Counted from the stretch's first letter, positions 23,701-35,075 are shown. The stretch is DNA of 64,000 nucleotides from Nilaparvata lugens (GCF_014356525.2 NC_052505.1:3269890-3333889), one strand, 5' to 3'. Notes: a model not told the origin generated them from the sequence alone. Translations and numbers: made by a program.

Positions 23701-24917
23701 CGGTAATGCATGATAAATGTAGGCCTAATTTGATTTGGTATGAGAGTATACTGAAAAAAAAAACAAAAGAAAAAACCTAGCATAACAGATAAATTGGTGC
23801 ATGCTACCAAATAAAAATGCTTCTCTAGAAAGAAAACCTTCTCAGTGATTAGAATCCGACAATTTAATTATAGTAGTGTAGAAGGAACCTATAGGGCTTA
23901 ACCTACAATGAAATCTATGAACCTTCATACCGTTATGAAAGATTACCCAGTGCTCTATGGTAGGTAGCCTATATCCATGTATATATTATATAATTATGAT
24001 AATATTGTCATCAATTTTTTAAAAATAATTTTCTGTAGTATAAGGTCCAAAAACAACTGGGCCATCAAAGCAAACATAATTTATTTGCTGTTCAAGATAT
24101 GAATAGCCTACAAATTACTTATAAATTATGTCAATAGGGCTTGTTGAACCTTCAATTATAAAAAATAACTAGTTCCGTACACAATATTTTAATACAATTT
24201 AATTCATTCTTTATTCATTTATACAATAAGTATATCATCAAAATGATAGGGAGAGGAAAAATAAGGTAACCTTGTGCTATTCCTCTCTCAAATTTAGATA
24301 ACACTTAGTCCGAAATTGGTTGTCTTCTAGTTCTTCGATCCACAAAATTTTCAGTCCTCAAGTATTTTCACAAAGTAGATTTTCAAATTTAGATGCTTCA
24401 AAACTAAACATAGAAGAAATATTTCACATTATTATACCTAACTAAAATAGGAAATATTAAAAATATAATTTTGAAGAATCACCGAAAACCAAACTTAGTT
24501 CTGCAACTTGATTGAAATGAATCTATAAAAATGAATGATTTTAGTAAATTATCTTTATAATGTATGTCAGAACATAGCCTAGCTTGGATATAAAATGAGT
24601 TGAACAAAGCATTGAAGATGGTTGGTGAATATGTTGGAAATTAAAATTCTTGATTTAACATAGAGAAATGATAGCTTAAGAAGATATCCCATAGTACCGT
24701 ATAGGTAGTTCATTTTCCAAATTTCAAGTCGATTTTTTTTAACTGAACCTAATTAGGCTACTGTCTATTCTTTCATATCCGTGTCCTGTTAGCTAGTGCT
24801 GGGTCTGGATATGATTAATGTCTCTCCATCCTTCTCAACCTTTCGCCATCTGTATCCTCTCTTCTTTATTGTTTCTTTCATCGTCGTCGCGGTCCTATTC
24901 TCAAGTCGTTCAAAGTA
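20717..24917. other. Mostly unique AT-rich DNA
   Basis: This is the longest stretch with few recognisable repeats. I see no conserved coding exon. A short GC-richer patch at 22040-22300 ends in a donor-like GAG/GTTAGT at about 22306. Two related blocks, 23550-23660 and 24205-24320, share ATCATCAAA(G/A)TGATAGGGAGAG and AGGTAACCTTGT. Confidence 0.5.
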
Positions 24918-25388
24918 CAGGGTGTTTATGATTATGTGTTATAAGTGTTCTATGTGCCCTCCTTTTGAGGTTCGGACGACACCTAGACGGTAGCAAAATT
25001 CATCGCAGACTGTTCGCAAGATGTGTTTTCGGACTGTTAGCTACTGCATCAGTTATCCTGGTTTTTAGCTTCTCAATATCAAGTGCTGAAGGAGGAACAT
25101 AAACACGAGCTTTAACGTTGTTCCTCCCTTAGCACTTTATATTGAGGAGCTGAAAACAAGGATAACTGATGCAGTAGCTATAGTCCGAGAAGACATTTTG
25201 CGAATTTGGCTACGAATTTGTCTAGATGTCATCCGAGCCTCAAAAGGACGACACATAGAACATTTATAATACATCATCATAAACTTGATACTTCTGTGAG
25301 TAATTTAATGTAAAATTGGTTTGTGTCCACCATTTTAAAAATAAATATAACTGTTTAAAATTGGGTCATTCTTTTTGAAACACCCGGT
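24918..25388. mobile_element. Mariner-like foldback with transposase arms
   Basis: The outer ends ACAGGGTGTTTATG and CACCCGGT (right, read inwards CCGGGTGTTTCAAAAAGAAT) are flanked by TA. The two arms, about 24921-25092 and 25108-25283, are reverse complements. The right arm reads on + as YIEELKTRITDAVAIV and ASKGRHIEHL, the C-terminal end of DUF4817-type mariner transposases; the left arm is the same coding sequence inverted. Each arm holds only the last 50 or so codons. Confidence 0.8.
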
Positions 25389-25496
25389 ATTCTGTAATCC
25401 ATTCTTTTGTTTGGTGTTTTCAATATTCCTATCAGCTAATTCAGTCCGGTTCCAATTGACTTGCTAGGCCTGACGTAGCTACATGGGAGAACTTTA

Positions 25497-26241
25497 GGGT
25501 AGCCGTTCACTGGAACCGTATTCAACCGATCCGTTCGGCCGTTGGATCGGACGAATCTGCCGACCGTTAATTCGGCCGAATATGGTCGTCTATTGGAACC
25601 GTTTTTCAGTCTAGTTGGAGATTATTGAATTAACTACTATCATAGCCACCAACATTTTTCGTAAAACAACAATTATATTGAGATTTTGAAAATTGAATAA
25701 CCACTAAATTAGTTATTCATTACAATAATCTTACCTCCAGATCCTATTTGCTCAGCAATCTTTGTCCACAGACTCCTATGATATATTTTGTCTCGCATAT
25801 CCCACAATGGAACATGCTCTTGAACCAAACGTATCAATAATAAGAAAACAAAGATATTGTCAAATTTCACAATTTGACAAATTTAAAAATTTTATTAAAA
25901 AACTTTAAAAACAGAACAAAACTTTTCATTGTCCATCGTTACAACTTTATAAAACAGAACAACATAAAAAACAAACAAGACTGTGAAACAATTTAAGGTT
26001 AGGAACACTTTGTTGTCTCAGCTCGACTAGTTAGTTCGGCCGGATAGAGCCGGAAAATCCCATTCAATTCGGATCGAAAAATTGATAGGCTGTATGTACG
26101 TACCTGTTGCAATAGGCTGTATCTACCTGTTGCAATGGACGAGAATTTATACCTTTCTTTGTTGGGGGATCGTTCGGACGATTTCGGTAGTTTTCGGCAG
26201 ATGCTAGTTCGGACGAAGTCGGTTCCAGTGGACGGCCCACC
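25497..26241. mobile_element. Harbinger (PIF) element with TTA target duplication
   Basis: The ends GGGTAGCCGTTCACTGGAAC and GTTCCAGTGGACGGCCCACC are inverted repeats, flanked by TTA (25494-25496, 26242-26244). It encloses one exon of the element's MADF-domain gene on -. The transposase gene is absent, so it is internally deleted. Confidence 0.88.
25741..25870 (-). pseudogene. MADF-domain exon of a Harbinger accessory protein
   Basis: Reading leftwards the frame gives FDNIFVFLLLIRLVQEHVPL then WDMRDKIYHRSLWTKIAEQI GSG, the start of a MADF (Myb-like) domain: L...V..hp.LWD..d..Y..r..W..IA..ig. It ends at a consensus donor GGAG/GTAAGA (about 25739-25740). In Harbinger elements a MADF/Myb protein works with the transposase in DNA binding and nuclear entry. 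No second exon is seen, so the gene is incomplete. Confidence 0.72.
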
Positions 26242-26385
26242 TTATGGTCTGGCCCCTATCCATCTACCTGTCCGGCTAGGGTAGGCGGAGGTAGGTAGTT
26301 TAACTACCGCCTGCTACCGATCTTTGGGTCATTGGGACACAAAAGTCCCACCACTAGATACAAGGTATTGTACTCCCTAGGTGGA

Positions 26386-27120
26386 GACTACGGTCTATTA
26401 TTACTGTTTATTGGCCGGGTAAGTGTGTTAGAACGGCACAGTAAGAGAGTCTGACTACCAGCGTTACATAGCTTCACGAAAAAGAAATACTAGGACTATA
26501 TCGGCTTTAGTTTAAAGTGAAATTTGGAACTTAAAGCGATGTTATTGCAATCCTTGTCTATAGGTGTGTACAGATATACGCGCCGTGAACATGAGCAATT
26601 CACTTTTAATCAGCTGACTGTATCTATTTTAACAGAAACGGTAAGATAAATATATAAAAAGCTTGACATCAGCTGATTAAAAGTGAATTGCTCATGTTCG
26701 CGGCGCGTATATCTGTACGCACCTTATCATCCAACAAAGCAGATAGCGCTATCTTTTTCTCGCTTTGCTCTGTTGCCAGATCGTCTTTTAACAATGTAGA
26801 ATTAATAATTTATTAACAGAATATTTCATCTGAATCATGAAAATTCATTATGAAATTATTGAAAATTATAATTTCTTGCTGGATAAAATATAATTATTGA
26901 ATGTTTTAAACGAGAATGAAGAAGAATTGATATTACATCAATAAACCTGTATCAGCTACCGTGTATTAATAGAAGGCATTGACTAGTAGGAGGATTGGCA
27001 ACGTTGTTCTATTTTCTTCCACTGCCATTATAACGTGGACCTCACTATAGGACTATATCGGTTTTAGTTGACAGTGAAATTTGGAACATAAACGCGCTTA
27101 TATCATTGGATATTGTCTTA
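26386..27120. mobile_element. Nested stack: N-like fragment, M4 MITE, foldback
   Basis: Words of the N family (GGCCGGGTAAGTGTGTTAGAAC, GGACTATATCGG) flank an M-family MITE whose right end is at 27049. The M copy is itself opened by a foldback at 26562-26723 with arms GTACAGATATACGCGCCGTG and GAGCAATTCACTTTTAATCA. The flank TTAGTT..AGTGAAATTTGGAAC is present on both sides of the M copy. Confidence 0.65.
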
Positions 27121-27393
27121 TATTATGAACATATACTTTATTATTTTGTCGCTTATTATTTATCAATAATTCTAAAAGCTGAGATCTTTACTTTTCTATG
27201 ATTTGTCTTCATTCTCATAAGTAGGCTATAGAATACTCAATTGTATTTGGAATTCGCTCCTCACTCACAGGCATTTGCCCATATGAGGAGCCTTCTTCAC
27301 ATTTTATATTATATGTTGTAAAAGAAGAAGAAATAAATCAATTTCAGAGTATAGCCTAGTATAGAACGCTTAAAAACGCTCAATACTTTATAG

Positions 27394-27977
27394 TACACCG
27401 TGATTCAAAAAGAATACCTCAACTTTGAAAATCTGTATTTAATCAAGGAAACATAATAGAAACTTGGGTTGTAAATCAAAATGAAGAGTATTAAGATAAG
27501 TTTTCCCCCACTAGAAAACAAGTTCACAAATTTAATGTTCAATGTGACCCCCTCCAGACACTCGAGTGATATCAATACGATACTCGAACTCGTTGCACAC
27601 CCACAGTAGCATATCGGGCGTAACAGTTTGTATAGCTGCTGTTATTTCTTGTTTGAGCTCCTCAATGTTAGCTGGTAGAGGCGGTCGATACACCTTATCT
27701 TTAACGTACCCCCTTAGGGGTGAGGTCAGGGCTTCTTGGAGGCCAGTGATGAAGTGCTCTGTCTCAAGCTGCTTGGCGGCCGATCCATCGCCTCGGATAG
27801 TTTTCATTCAAATAGGCACGGACAGATGAGTGCCAATGGGGTGGTGCTCCAAATAAGGAAATAAAGAAAACTTCAGAGCTTCCTCGAATCGATGACAGAT
27901 AGTGCTCCACTCTCCGTTTATTCTTTGCAGAGTTATCAATTTTCAAAGTTGTGGTAATCCTTTCGAATCACGGTGTA
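27394..27977 (-). pseudogene. Mariner-like transposase remnant (DUF4817 type)
   Basis: The inverted ends are TACACCGTGATTCAAAAAGA and (right, inwards) TACACCGTGATTCGAAAGGA. Inside on - are pieces of transposase in two frames: APPHWHSSVRAYLNENYPRR then, after frame changes, GYVKDKVYRPPLPANIEEL and RVSGGGHIEH. The catalytic aspartates and N-terminal helix-turn-helix are not intact. It sits in the middle of an inverted sequence (AACGCTCAAT to the left, ATTGAGCGTT to the right). Confidence 0.8.
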
Positions 27978-28255
27978 TATGGACCAAACTACATTGAGCG
28001 TTTTTAGGCGTTCTTTGAGTCAGGAAGCTCTCAGGTAGGCTTATTAAGTTGCCCCTGAGAAAACGTCGTAACAAACTCTATTAAACCCTTGATAAGGTCT
28101 TCCCTTAGTCTATGGCTATGTGCTTAATACATTATCAAGCATTTTCATTTTTCCTTACAAACTCTTATCAGTTTAGCACTTTATGTATCCAAGCCAGCGT
28201 ACAAACCTAGGCTTAGCTGGCATTGTCAGATTGAAAACGAGTTAGTTTTAGTTTA

Positions 28256-31200
28256 AGGGCCGTTTGCACAGTGTAAATCTACTTAAATCTACCACGGTCT
28301 TCCTTGTTTATTAGACATCTCTCGAAAGCAAAATATCTCAGTTATGTATAATTAAAAATATGTTTCCTAATCAAAGACCACTGTTGAAAGTTGTCTTATT
28401 TTCTATCTAGTGGTTTATTCAATCAAATACTGGATTGGCAGTTGCTTTACTCAAGCAAAACCGTTCAGAAAATTCTGTATCATCCCAGAAATTTAAATCA
28501 TTCGTTTTTGCCCAATTTTTCTCAGTTTTAAAATTTCTTCGCAGTCATCTTTATCAATAGCATTAAAAACTTCTATCAATTCCTCCATTATAATTATTTT
28601 TACATTCAAATAATGATTCACTATAATTATCGTCTACAGAAGCATTAAAAACAGCCGTCGAAAAATAATTTACTATCAGCTGTTTCCCCATCGAATCTTT
28701 ACAGATGTCAAGTTAATCCAAATTATTTGGTTTAAACCTCCTGCTTTAGAGGTTTAAACTTTCCCAGAGTTTAAACTCAATACAGAGTTTAAACTGATAC
28801 TGTGCAAACGGAATTTTAGTTTAAACAAAAAAATTCAATTCAATTTTCAATTCAAAAAATAATTTATTCCGCACAACATAATATTATTACAAAAAATTGT
28901 ACCATCTAACAATACAAAAAAATACTGATGAAAATTATATGTTTTGCTTCAGATGACAAAAACATAAAGCGAAATAAATATGAGCACACCTAGGCATAAG
29001 CCCTATTGGAGTGCACTTCTCTTAAAATAAAATAAATTTAAAGACTAGAGTAGTAGGACCGCTACGCTCTACACATGAAATAAACTTTATTTATGTGAAA
29101 ATAATTAATTATAAATTTACCAGTGTTACGGTCTTCATAATGCGTATTATACAGGTCTTCATAATCTATTATAACAATTGTAATGTTATTGAATGAATTT
29201 CCATTGATTTTCATGGAAAAAATTAAGTTAAATGGAAAAAATAATATAGTAAAATAAATAAAAATATTCAAAAATGTTTTAGTGGACAGCGAATTAAATT
29301 ATGAAAACAGAAAGACAGGGAAAAAACCACTGACTCAAGAATAAGATTATACTGCCTAATATTTATACTAATGTACAATCCTCAAAAAAGATTCACAGTC
29401 ATTCAATGTGAACAGATAGAACTTCAAACTTTTAAGAAATATATTGAATGGGACTGAGGTATTAAATTTTCTTGAAATTAAATTAAACATTCTAGGTGCA
29501 TTGAAAGAAAATGAATGTTGAAAAATTGTTAAATTAGATTGGGGAACTTGAACTAAAACCCGTCTGAAGTCATATCTGATATCCCGAGTAAGATTTGCAT
29601 TGAGGCTTCTTAGAAAGAATAGCTTTAGTACTTTGAAAACATAGAGATTTCTGATTGGAAGTATCTTAAGCTGAAAAAACAGTGGCCAAGAATGATCAGT
29701 TCTGAGTGATCTGGTAATTATACGTATAAATGATTTTTGAAAAATAATTATGGGATTCAGTGTTGTGACATAGGTTCCACCCCACAAAACAATACCATAG
29801 CTCATACGAGAGTTAATAAGTGCATGGTAAGCATTCAATAATACACGTGTAGGACACAAATCCCGTAGCATGTAAAAGCTCCTTATTCCTCTACAAAACT
29901 CCTTTTTCAATTTCGCCACATGATTTTTCCAAGACAATAAAGAGTCGATAACTAAACCTAAGTATTTAAAAGTATTCACAATGTTAATTGTTAGACAGTT
30001 ACAGTTATTAACAACAGAGCAGGAATAGCTATGATAACACAGATCTGTATCAAAAAATAAATTTCCCCTCAAGTTAAAGATCATGTACTTAGTTTTTTCA
30101 CTTAAAACCATGAAATTTTTGCTGAACCAATAATTCAAGACTCTTAAATCAGCGCTCATTCTTGTGTATATTGTATTGCATGCTACATCTGAATATGTGA
30201 GTGCAGTATCATCTGCAAAAGCAGTCAACCTTCCATTCAATTTTGCATCACATAAATCATTTATATAAACAAGAAATAGAATAGGTCCCAAGACTGAACC
30301 TTGGGGCACACCATAATCTATATTCTTGAAACTACTGTAGCATCCCCCTACCCTCACACACTGCTTTCTGTTTCGAAGATAGCTATGAAACCACTTGTAT
30401 GGTAAGCCTCGTACCCCAGCTGCATATAACTTATTTAATAAAATTGAATGATCCACTGTATCAAAGGCTTTTGTGATATCTAGATATAATGCTGAACATT
30501 TTTTACCCTCATTTATACTCTCATAGATATCCTCAAAAAATGAAACTAAAGCATCTTCGGTACTCAGGCCCTCTCTGAAACCAAATTGATTTTTACTAAA
30601 ATAATCTATTTTTTTGAAAAAACCTATCAATCTAATTTTTATAATCTTTTCAAAAATCTTGGTGAAAACTGACAATAGAGATATTGGACGGTAACAATTT
30701 GGTTTCTCTCTGCTGCCCTGTTTGAAAAGTGGGATTACAATAGCAACCTTCAAGCAGTCAGGGAATTCACCACTCATCATGCTCCAATTAAAAAGCCTAC
30801 TCAAAACACCAGCAATCTGAATGGAAATTCTCTTAACAATGTAACTGCTTATATTGTCAAACCCGGGAGCTTTATTGTTTTTCAAACCGGCTATTATCTT
30901 GAGAATTTCAGTTTCATTAGTGGGAATGAAAAACAAGGAATGCAAAATATTTTTATACTTGAAATGGGAATTAAATACTGCATTATTCTCTACATTAATA
31001 ATTGAATGTCTTAACTGTTGCGGTATTTTAATGAAAAATGAATTAAACTCTGTAGCAATACGTTTTTTATCAGTGATTGTCTCTGAATTGATTTCTAAAC
31101 TTATAACATCATGCTTTGATTCCCGATCTCCTATCAAGCTGTTTACTATTCTCCATTGAGTTTTTAAATTACCTGAGCAATTATCAAATTTTTTCAAGTA

Positions 31201-32796
31201 GTACTGCTCTTTTGCTTTTCTCAGATCGGATTTTAATTTATTTCTGAATGTTCTGTAATATTCTTTCAAATTTAAATCATGTGGTCTTGAAATCGTAAGT
31301 TTGTACAGTTTTTTCCTTCTATTGATTCCTTTAAATAAATAGTCAGAAATCCATGGAGTTAATTTATTATTGATAAAAACACTTTTTCGGGGTCTACTGC
31401 ATTTACACTTATCTATTGAGTCTGATAATAGCTTGGTGAACGAAACGAAAGCAGCTGAGACGGAGTTCTTATCTAAGACGCTCTCCCATTGCAAACTTTG
31501 TAACTCTACTTTCAGTTGATCGAAATCAATCACAAGGCTGCTTCTTTCCGTGGCATCTTTAACGTGATAACGTTTTCTTATATCTAGCTCTAGACGTACC
31601 ATTGAATGGTCAGTAATTCCAAGGTGCAGTACTATAGCATTGTAATCAACTAATTGTTTTATTTGGTTGAATCGGATGAAACAATGATCTAAACAACTCT
31701 GACTATCACCAACTATTCTTGTAGGCTCATTTATAAGGCAGTCTAATCCGTGGCTAGCCATCTGGCTAAGATAAGAATCAGCTACTCTATCATCAAGCAG
31801 TAAATTGCAATTTATATCTCCGGTGAAAATAATATTCTTTCCTTTTAGAGAAGCTATCATGCAATCGATATCATCGAGAAATTCCTGTATTGGAATACTA
31901 TGTAAACGGTAAACTGCCAAAACAATGAATTCAATGTTATCATCACAACAACTAAGCTGCAAACAGTCGGCTGACCGCTTATCTGAGCTACCTAAAATGC
32001 TACATCTGTATTGTGATTTGGCGTAAACTATTACCCCTCCGGCTCGATAGTTATCATTACAACAACCATAAGCATTGTAACCATCAATTCGAAACAAGTT
32101 TATCTCATCGGTAGATATCCATACTTCAGTTAGTATTATAAAGTCCGGAGATATTTCAAAGTTATTTAATTCAACTAAAAACAAATCAAAGTTCTGCCTT
32201 AGGCTACGGATATTCTGATTTATAAAAACTAGAACATGATTAGAATCAGACATTGAAAGAATGTGACAAATTTATTATTACTGTAGAATGAACTGATACT
32301 AAGAACTTTGTTTTTATACTCATTCTGTGAGCTTGCCTTCTAGCAATAAAGACAGAGATTGATATTATTTCCAATTTAGTAATAGAGAGATTAAAAGAAA
32401 TGTAAAACAATAAAGAGAATTGAATAATGTGAAAGAAATGAGCTTTTCTTATAATATCTATATATGTCTTTGAATAAAGAAACTAATAAAAAATACCTAC
32501 AAGTAATGGGTACTTCGGTCTCACCGTGACAACAAAAGTAAGAGTAACGAAAACAAGAGTATAAAAAATAAAAATAAAAATATAGCTTATCAATTTAAAA
32601 CAATGCAAAAAATAATAGAATAACATAAAAGTAACAAAAGGACTTACAAATCTTTCAGGTCTTCAATTTTCCTAACAGTTATCACATTTGATCCCTGTTT
32701 CTTTCTTAGAAAAATTTTACCACTTCTGACCCATAGATTTCAAAAACCCGATTTGGTTTAAGCTTTAGCTTGAACTTACACTGTGCAAACGGCCCT
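28256..32796. mobile_element. Inverted-repeat-bounded element interrupted by a LINE
   Basis: AGGGCCGTTTGCACAGTGTA A at 28256-28276 is exactly complementary to 32776-32796. A weaker inner end (ACTGTGCAAACGG, 28799-28811) suggests either two adjoining copies or a 550-bp MITE beside another. TTTTAGTTTAA occurs at 28246-28256 and 28814-28824. The LINE lies between the inner end and the right end. No transposase identified. Confidence 0.65.
29368..32253 (-). CDS. Non-LTR retrotransposon ORF2 (endonuclease plus reverse transcriptase)
   Basis: An uninterrupted 961-residue ORF. Residues about 1-235 are an APE-type endonuclease: FINQNIRSLRQNFDLF, IILTEVWI (catalytic Glu), IFTGDINCNLL and ITDHSMV (Asp-His). 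A linker leads to the reverse transcriptase at about 480-740: AIVIPLFKQGSREKPNCYRP, FGFREGLSTEDAL, ALYLDITKAFDTVDHSILL, GVPQGSVLGPILFLVYIND and the active site TAFADDTAL. The C-terminal region follows (WKNHVAKLK.., SYGIVLWGG). Jockey/CR1-like supergroup; the clade is not certain. It starts at ATG 32253 with about 480 nt of possible 5' UTR and no visible ORF1. The 3' end is near 28830, with a TTGAATTGAA-type tail on -. It may still be active. Confidence 0.9.
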   Translation of the reverse strand: MSDSNHVLVFINQNIRSLRQNFDLFLVELNNFEISPDFIILTEVWISTDEINLFRIDGYNAYGCCNDNYRAGGVIVYAKSQYRCSILGSSDKRSADCLQLSCCDDNIEFIVLAVYRLHSIPIQEFLDDIDCMIASLKGKNIIFTGDINCNLLLDDRVADSYLSQMASHGLDCLINEPTRIVGDSQSCLDHCFIRFNQIKQLVDYNAIVLHLGITDHSMVRLELDIRKRYHVKDATERSSLVIDFDQLKVELQSLQWESVLDKNSVSAAFVSFTKLLSDSIDKCKCSRPRKSVFINNKLTPWISDYLFKGINRRKKLYKLTISRPHDLNLKEYYRTFRNKLKSDLRKAKEQYYLKKFDNCSGNLKTQWRIVNSLIGDRESKHDVISLEINSETITDKKRIATEFNSFFIKIPQQLRHSIINVENNAVFNSHFKYKNILHSLFFIPTNETEILKIIAGLKNNKAPGFDNISSYIVKRISIQIAGVLSRLFNWSMMSGEFPDCLKVAIVIPLFKQGSREKPNCYRPISLLSVFTKIFEKIIKIRLIGFFKKIDYFSKNQFGFREGLSTEDALVSFFEDIYESINEGKKCSALYLDITKAFDTVDHSILLNKLYAAGVRGLPYKWFHSYLRNRKQCVRVGGCYSSFKNIDYGVPQGSVLGPILFLVYINDLCDAKLNGRLTAFADDTALTYSDVACNTIYTRMSADLRVLNYWFSKNFMVLSEKTKYMIFNLRGNLFFDTDLCYHSYSCSVVNNCNCLTINIVNTFKYLGLVIDSLLSWKNHVAKLKKEFCRGIRSFYMLRDLCPTRVLLNAYHALINSRMSYGIVLWGGTYVTTLNPIIIFQKSFIRIITRSLRTDHSWPLFFQLKILPIRNLYVFKVLKLFFLRSLNANLTRDIRYDFRRVLVQVPQSNLTIFQHSFSFNAPRMFNLISRKFNTSVPFNIFLKSLKFYLFTLNDCESFLRIVH

Positions 32797-32919
32797 AAGA
32801 GTCTATGTGTTGTATGGAACCTTGTTATGTAATATATATTGTATTGTTTTCAATTTGATGAAATAAATTTGAATTTTGAAAGCATATTATAGGCTACAGT
32901 GAATTGTTTGATTTTGCAG

Positions 32920-33088
32920 CTTTGGTTCCTTGATGCCCTTGTGAAATCCGTTGATCCGAATTTTGAAAAAATTCCAACTGCAAAGCTAGCATGGTAATGG
33001 AAGCACAGCCGAGCCCCCGATCTGTGGGATGCGAGTTTGTGCGTCAGTACTACACGCTACTCAATCAGTCGCCAGAACATCTGCATCG
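32920..33088 (+). CDS. rin: Rasputin/G3BP, first coding exon (CDS 32991-33088)
   Basis: The acceptor GATTTTGCAG shows that a non-coding upstream exon exists. The 5' UTR portion has an in-frame TGA at 32964-32966, so ATG 32991 is the start. The peptide begins [20 protein letters not shown] and continues [13 protein letters not shown], matching the start of the NTF2-like domain of G3BP. It ends CG/GTAAGT with two bases of an Arg codon completed by A at 37875. G3BP/Rasputin is a cytoplasmic RNA-binding protein that nucleates stress granules; the NTF2-like domain dimerises and binds FGDF-type partners. The 5'-most exon and promoter are not identified in this window. Confidence 0.95.
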
Positions 33089-33106
33089 GTAAGTTTCATC
33101 CATTGT

Positions 33107-33507
33107 ACTAGTAGTTTTGTGAACAGTAGACCTCACGCAATATTCTCATCCACAAGTACCTGATTGAAACTATAGACCTTATGGAAATACAGCAATAGAC
33201 TGGCTTCTGCAGATCTCCACACATCTGTGTAATTACTTGTCAGCTGATTTATGATGAATAATTTTATAGTTTGATTTTTACTCTAATATTGGCTTATGAA
33301 GGAGGCTCCTTTTTCCTTTCACATTATCCTTGAAATACAAAATTTCCAAAAAACCTTGTATATACGTCGACGCGCAATTAAAAAAGGAACATACCTGTCA
33401 AATTTCATGAATATCTATTACCGCGTTTCGCCGTAAATGCGCAACATATAAACATTAAGAGAAATGTCAAACCGTCGATTTGAATCTTAGACCTCACTTC
33501 GCTCGGT
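33107..33507 (+). repeat. ACTAGTAGTTC repeat, complete copy
   Basis: ACTAGTAGTTTTGTGAACAG to CTTCGCTCGGTCAA, immediately followed by the next member. It begins only 19 bp after the rin exon donor. Confidence 0.8.
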
Positions 33508-33508
33508 C

Positions 33509-35075
33509 AACTAGTAGTTCTGTGAACAGTAGACCCTCACGCAGTTATAAACACAGTCTCCTCTTATACTGTCCATCAGAGTAAATCCTGTCTGTATGTC
33601 GTGTCGGCGAGATATCGGTGAGAAAACGGCTAATGGTTGTTGGGGTTGGTGTATCAAAAATGCTAAAATCAAAAGCTAATCTCCTTCAAGACATACTGGC
33701 AACAGATCAGCCCCAGTTGAAAGCAGAGAAAGGTCGAGAGAAAATACTGTGTTTTTTTCAGTTATCAATATTGTATGCGTCATTGCAAGCAATTAATAGT
33801 CCACGCGACGGCTGATTTTTTACCAAGTTACAATGAGATATTAATTGCATGCGTCATTGCATGCAATTAATAATCCACTTTAAAGCTGATTTATGATGAA
33901 TAATCCTAGTCTGATTTTAATGGTAATATTGTCGTTCAAAGGAGACTCCATTTCCTTTTGTATTATCCTTGAAAAAATTAAAAAAAAAACCTTTTATATA
34001 CGTCGACGCGAAATTCAAAAAGGAACATACCTGTCAAATTTCATGCAAATCTATTGCCGTGTTTCGACGTAAATGCGGAACACATAAACATAGAAAGAAA
34101 TGCAGAACCGTCGACTGGAATCTTAGACCTCACTTCGCTCGGTCAATTGGATTAGGATCACTATAGTGAGGTCTACAGTGGAGAAAGATGGGAGAACAGC
34201 CCATTCGCCTTCCACTACCTTCTATAGAGGGTTGCTGATAGCGGTATATCAGATTTAATTTACCGAGCGAAGTGAGGTCTAAGATTTAAGTCAACTGTTT
34301 TGCAATTCTCTTCAAGTTTATATTTATGTTTCGCATTTACGGCGAAACGCAACAATATATTTTCATTAAATTGGACAGATATGTTCCTTTTTGAATTTCG
34401 CGTCGACGTATTTAAAAGGTTTTATGAAATTTTGCATTTTAAGGATAATACAAAAACAAAAAGGAGTCTCCTTCGAACGCTAATAGTGTACCGTAAAAAT
34501 CATACTATTTTATTAATCATGAATCTGCTGTCGAGTGGATTATCAATAATTGTATGCAATAACTCAATCTTTCTAAATTTAAAATTAATGTGTTTTGTTT
34601 CAATGTGAAAATTAGTGAAGAATTGGAAAGTCACACGTCACGTTTATTTGTACAATTTATTTTATGAAATTTGGATGAAAAGAAGTTTTGGACCGTAGTC
34701 TGTTTCTTTGTCCTTAAGTTGATTGTAAATGATGAATTAATTATTATCTCGATGAAACTTGGTGAAAAATCAGCTGTCGTGTGGACTATTAATTGCATGC
34801 GGTGAGGCATGCAATTGATTACTCGATGTAGCATAGTATTTTCTCCATACTTTTCTCTGCTTTCAACTCAGTAAGCTGTTGATAGTAGGAGCCTAGCATT
34901 ATTGTTTACAACAAATTATAAGCATTGTCGATACACAATCCAAACACAGCCTAGTTGTTTACACACCGATATCTGGTAGATACGACAGGACCGGACATAA
35001 CTCACTCTGATGGATAGTATTAAAGGAGGCTGTGGTTTATAACTGCGCGAGGTCTACAGTTCACAGAACTACTAG
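33509..35075. mobile_element. Composite foldback of the ACTAGTAGTTC family
   Basis: Outer ends (33509-33620 and 34960-35075) are complementary, starting ACTAGTAGTTCTGTGAACAG and ending CTGTTCACAGAACTACTAGT-like sequence. Inner blocks 33880-34150 and 34260-34530 are also inverted copies of each other (ACGTCGACGCG..., GCGTCGACGTA...). Between lies a fragment of the M MITE (34160-34215). Confidence 0.7.
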
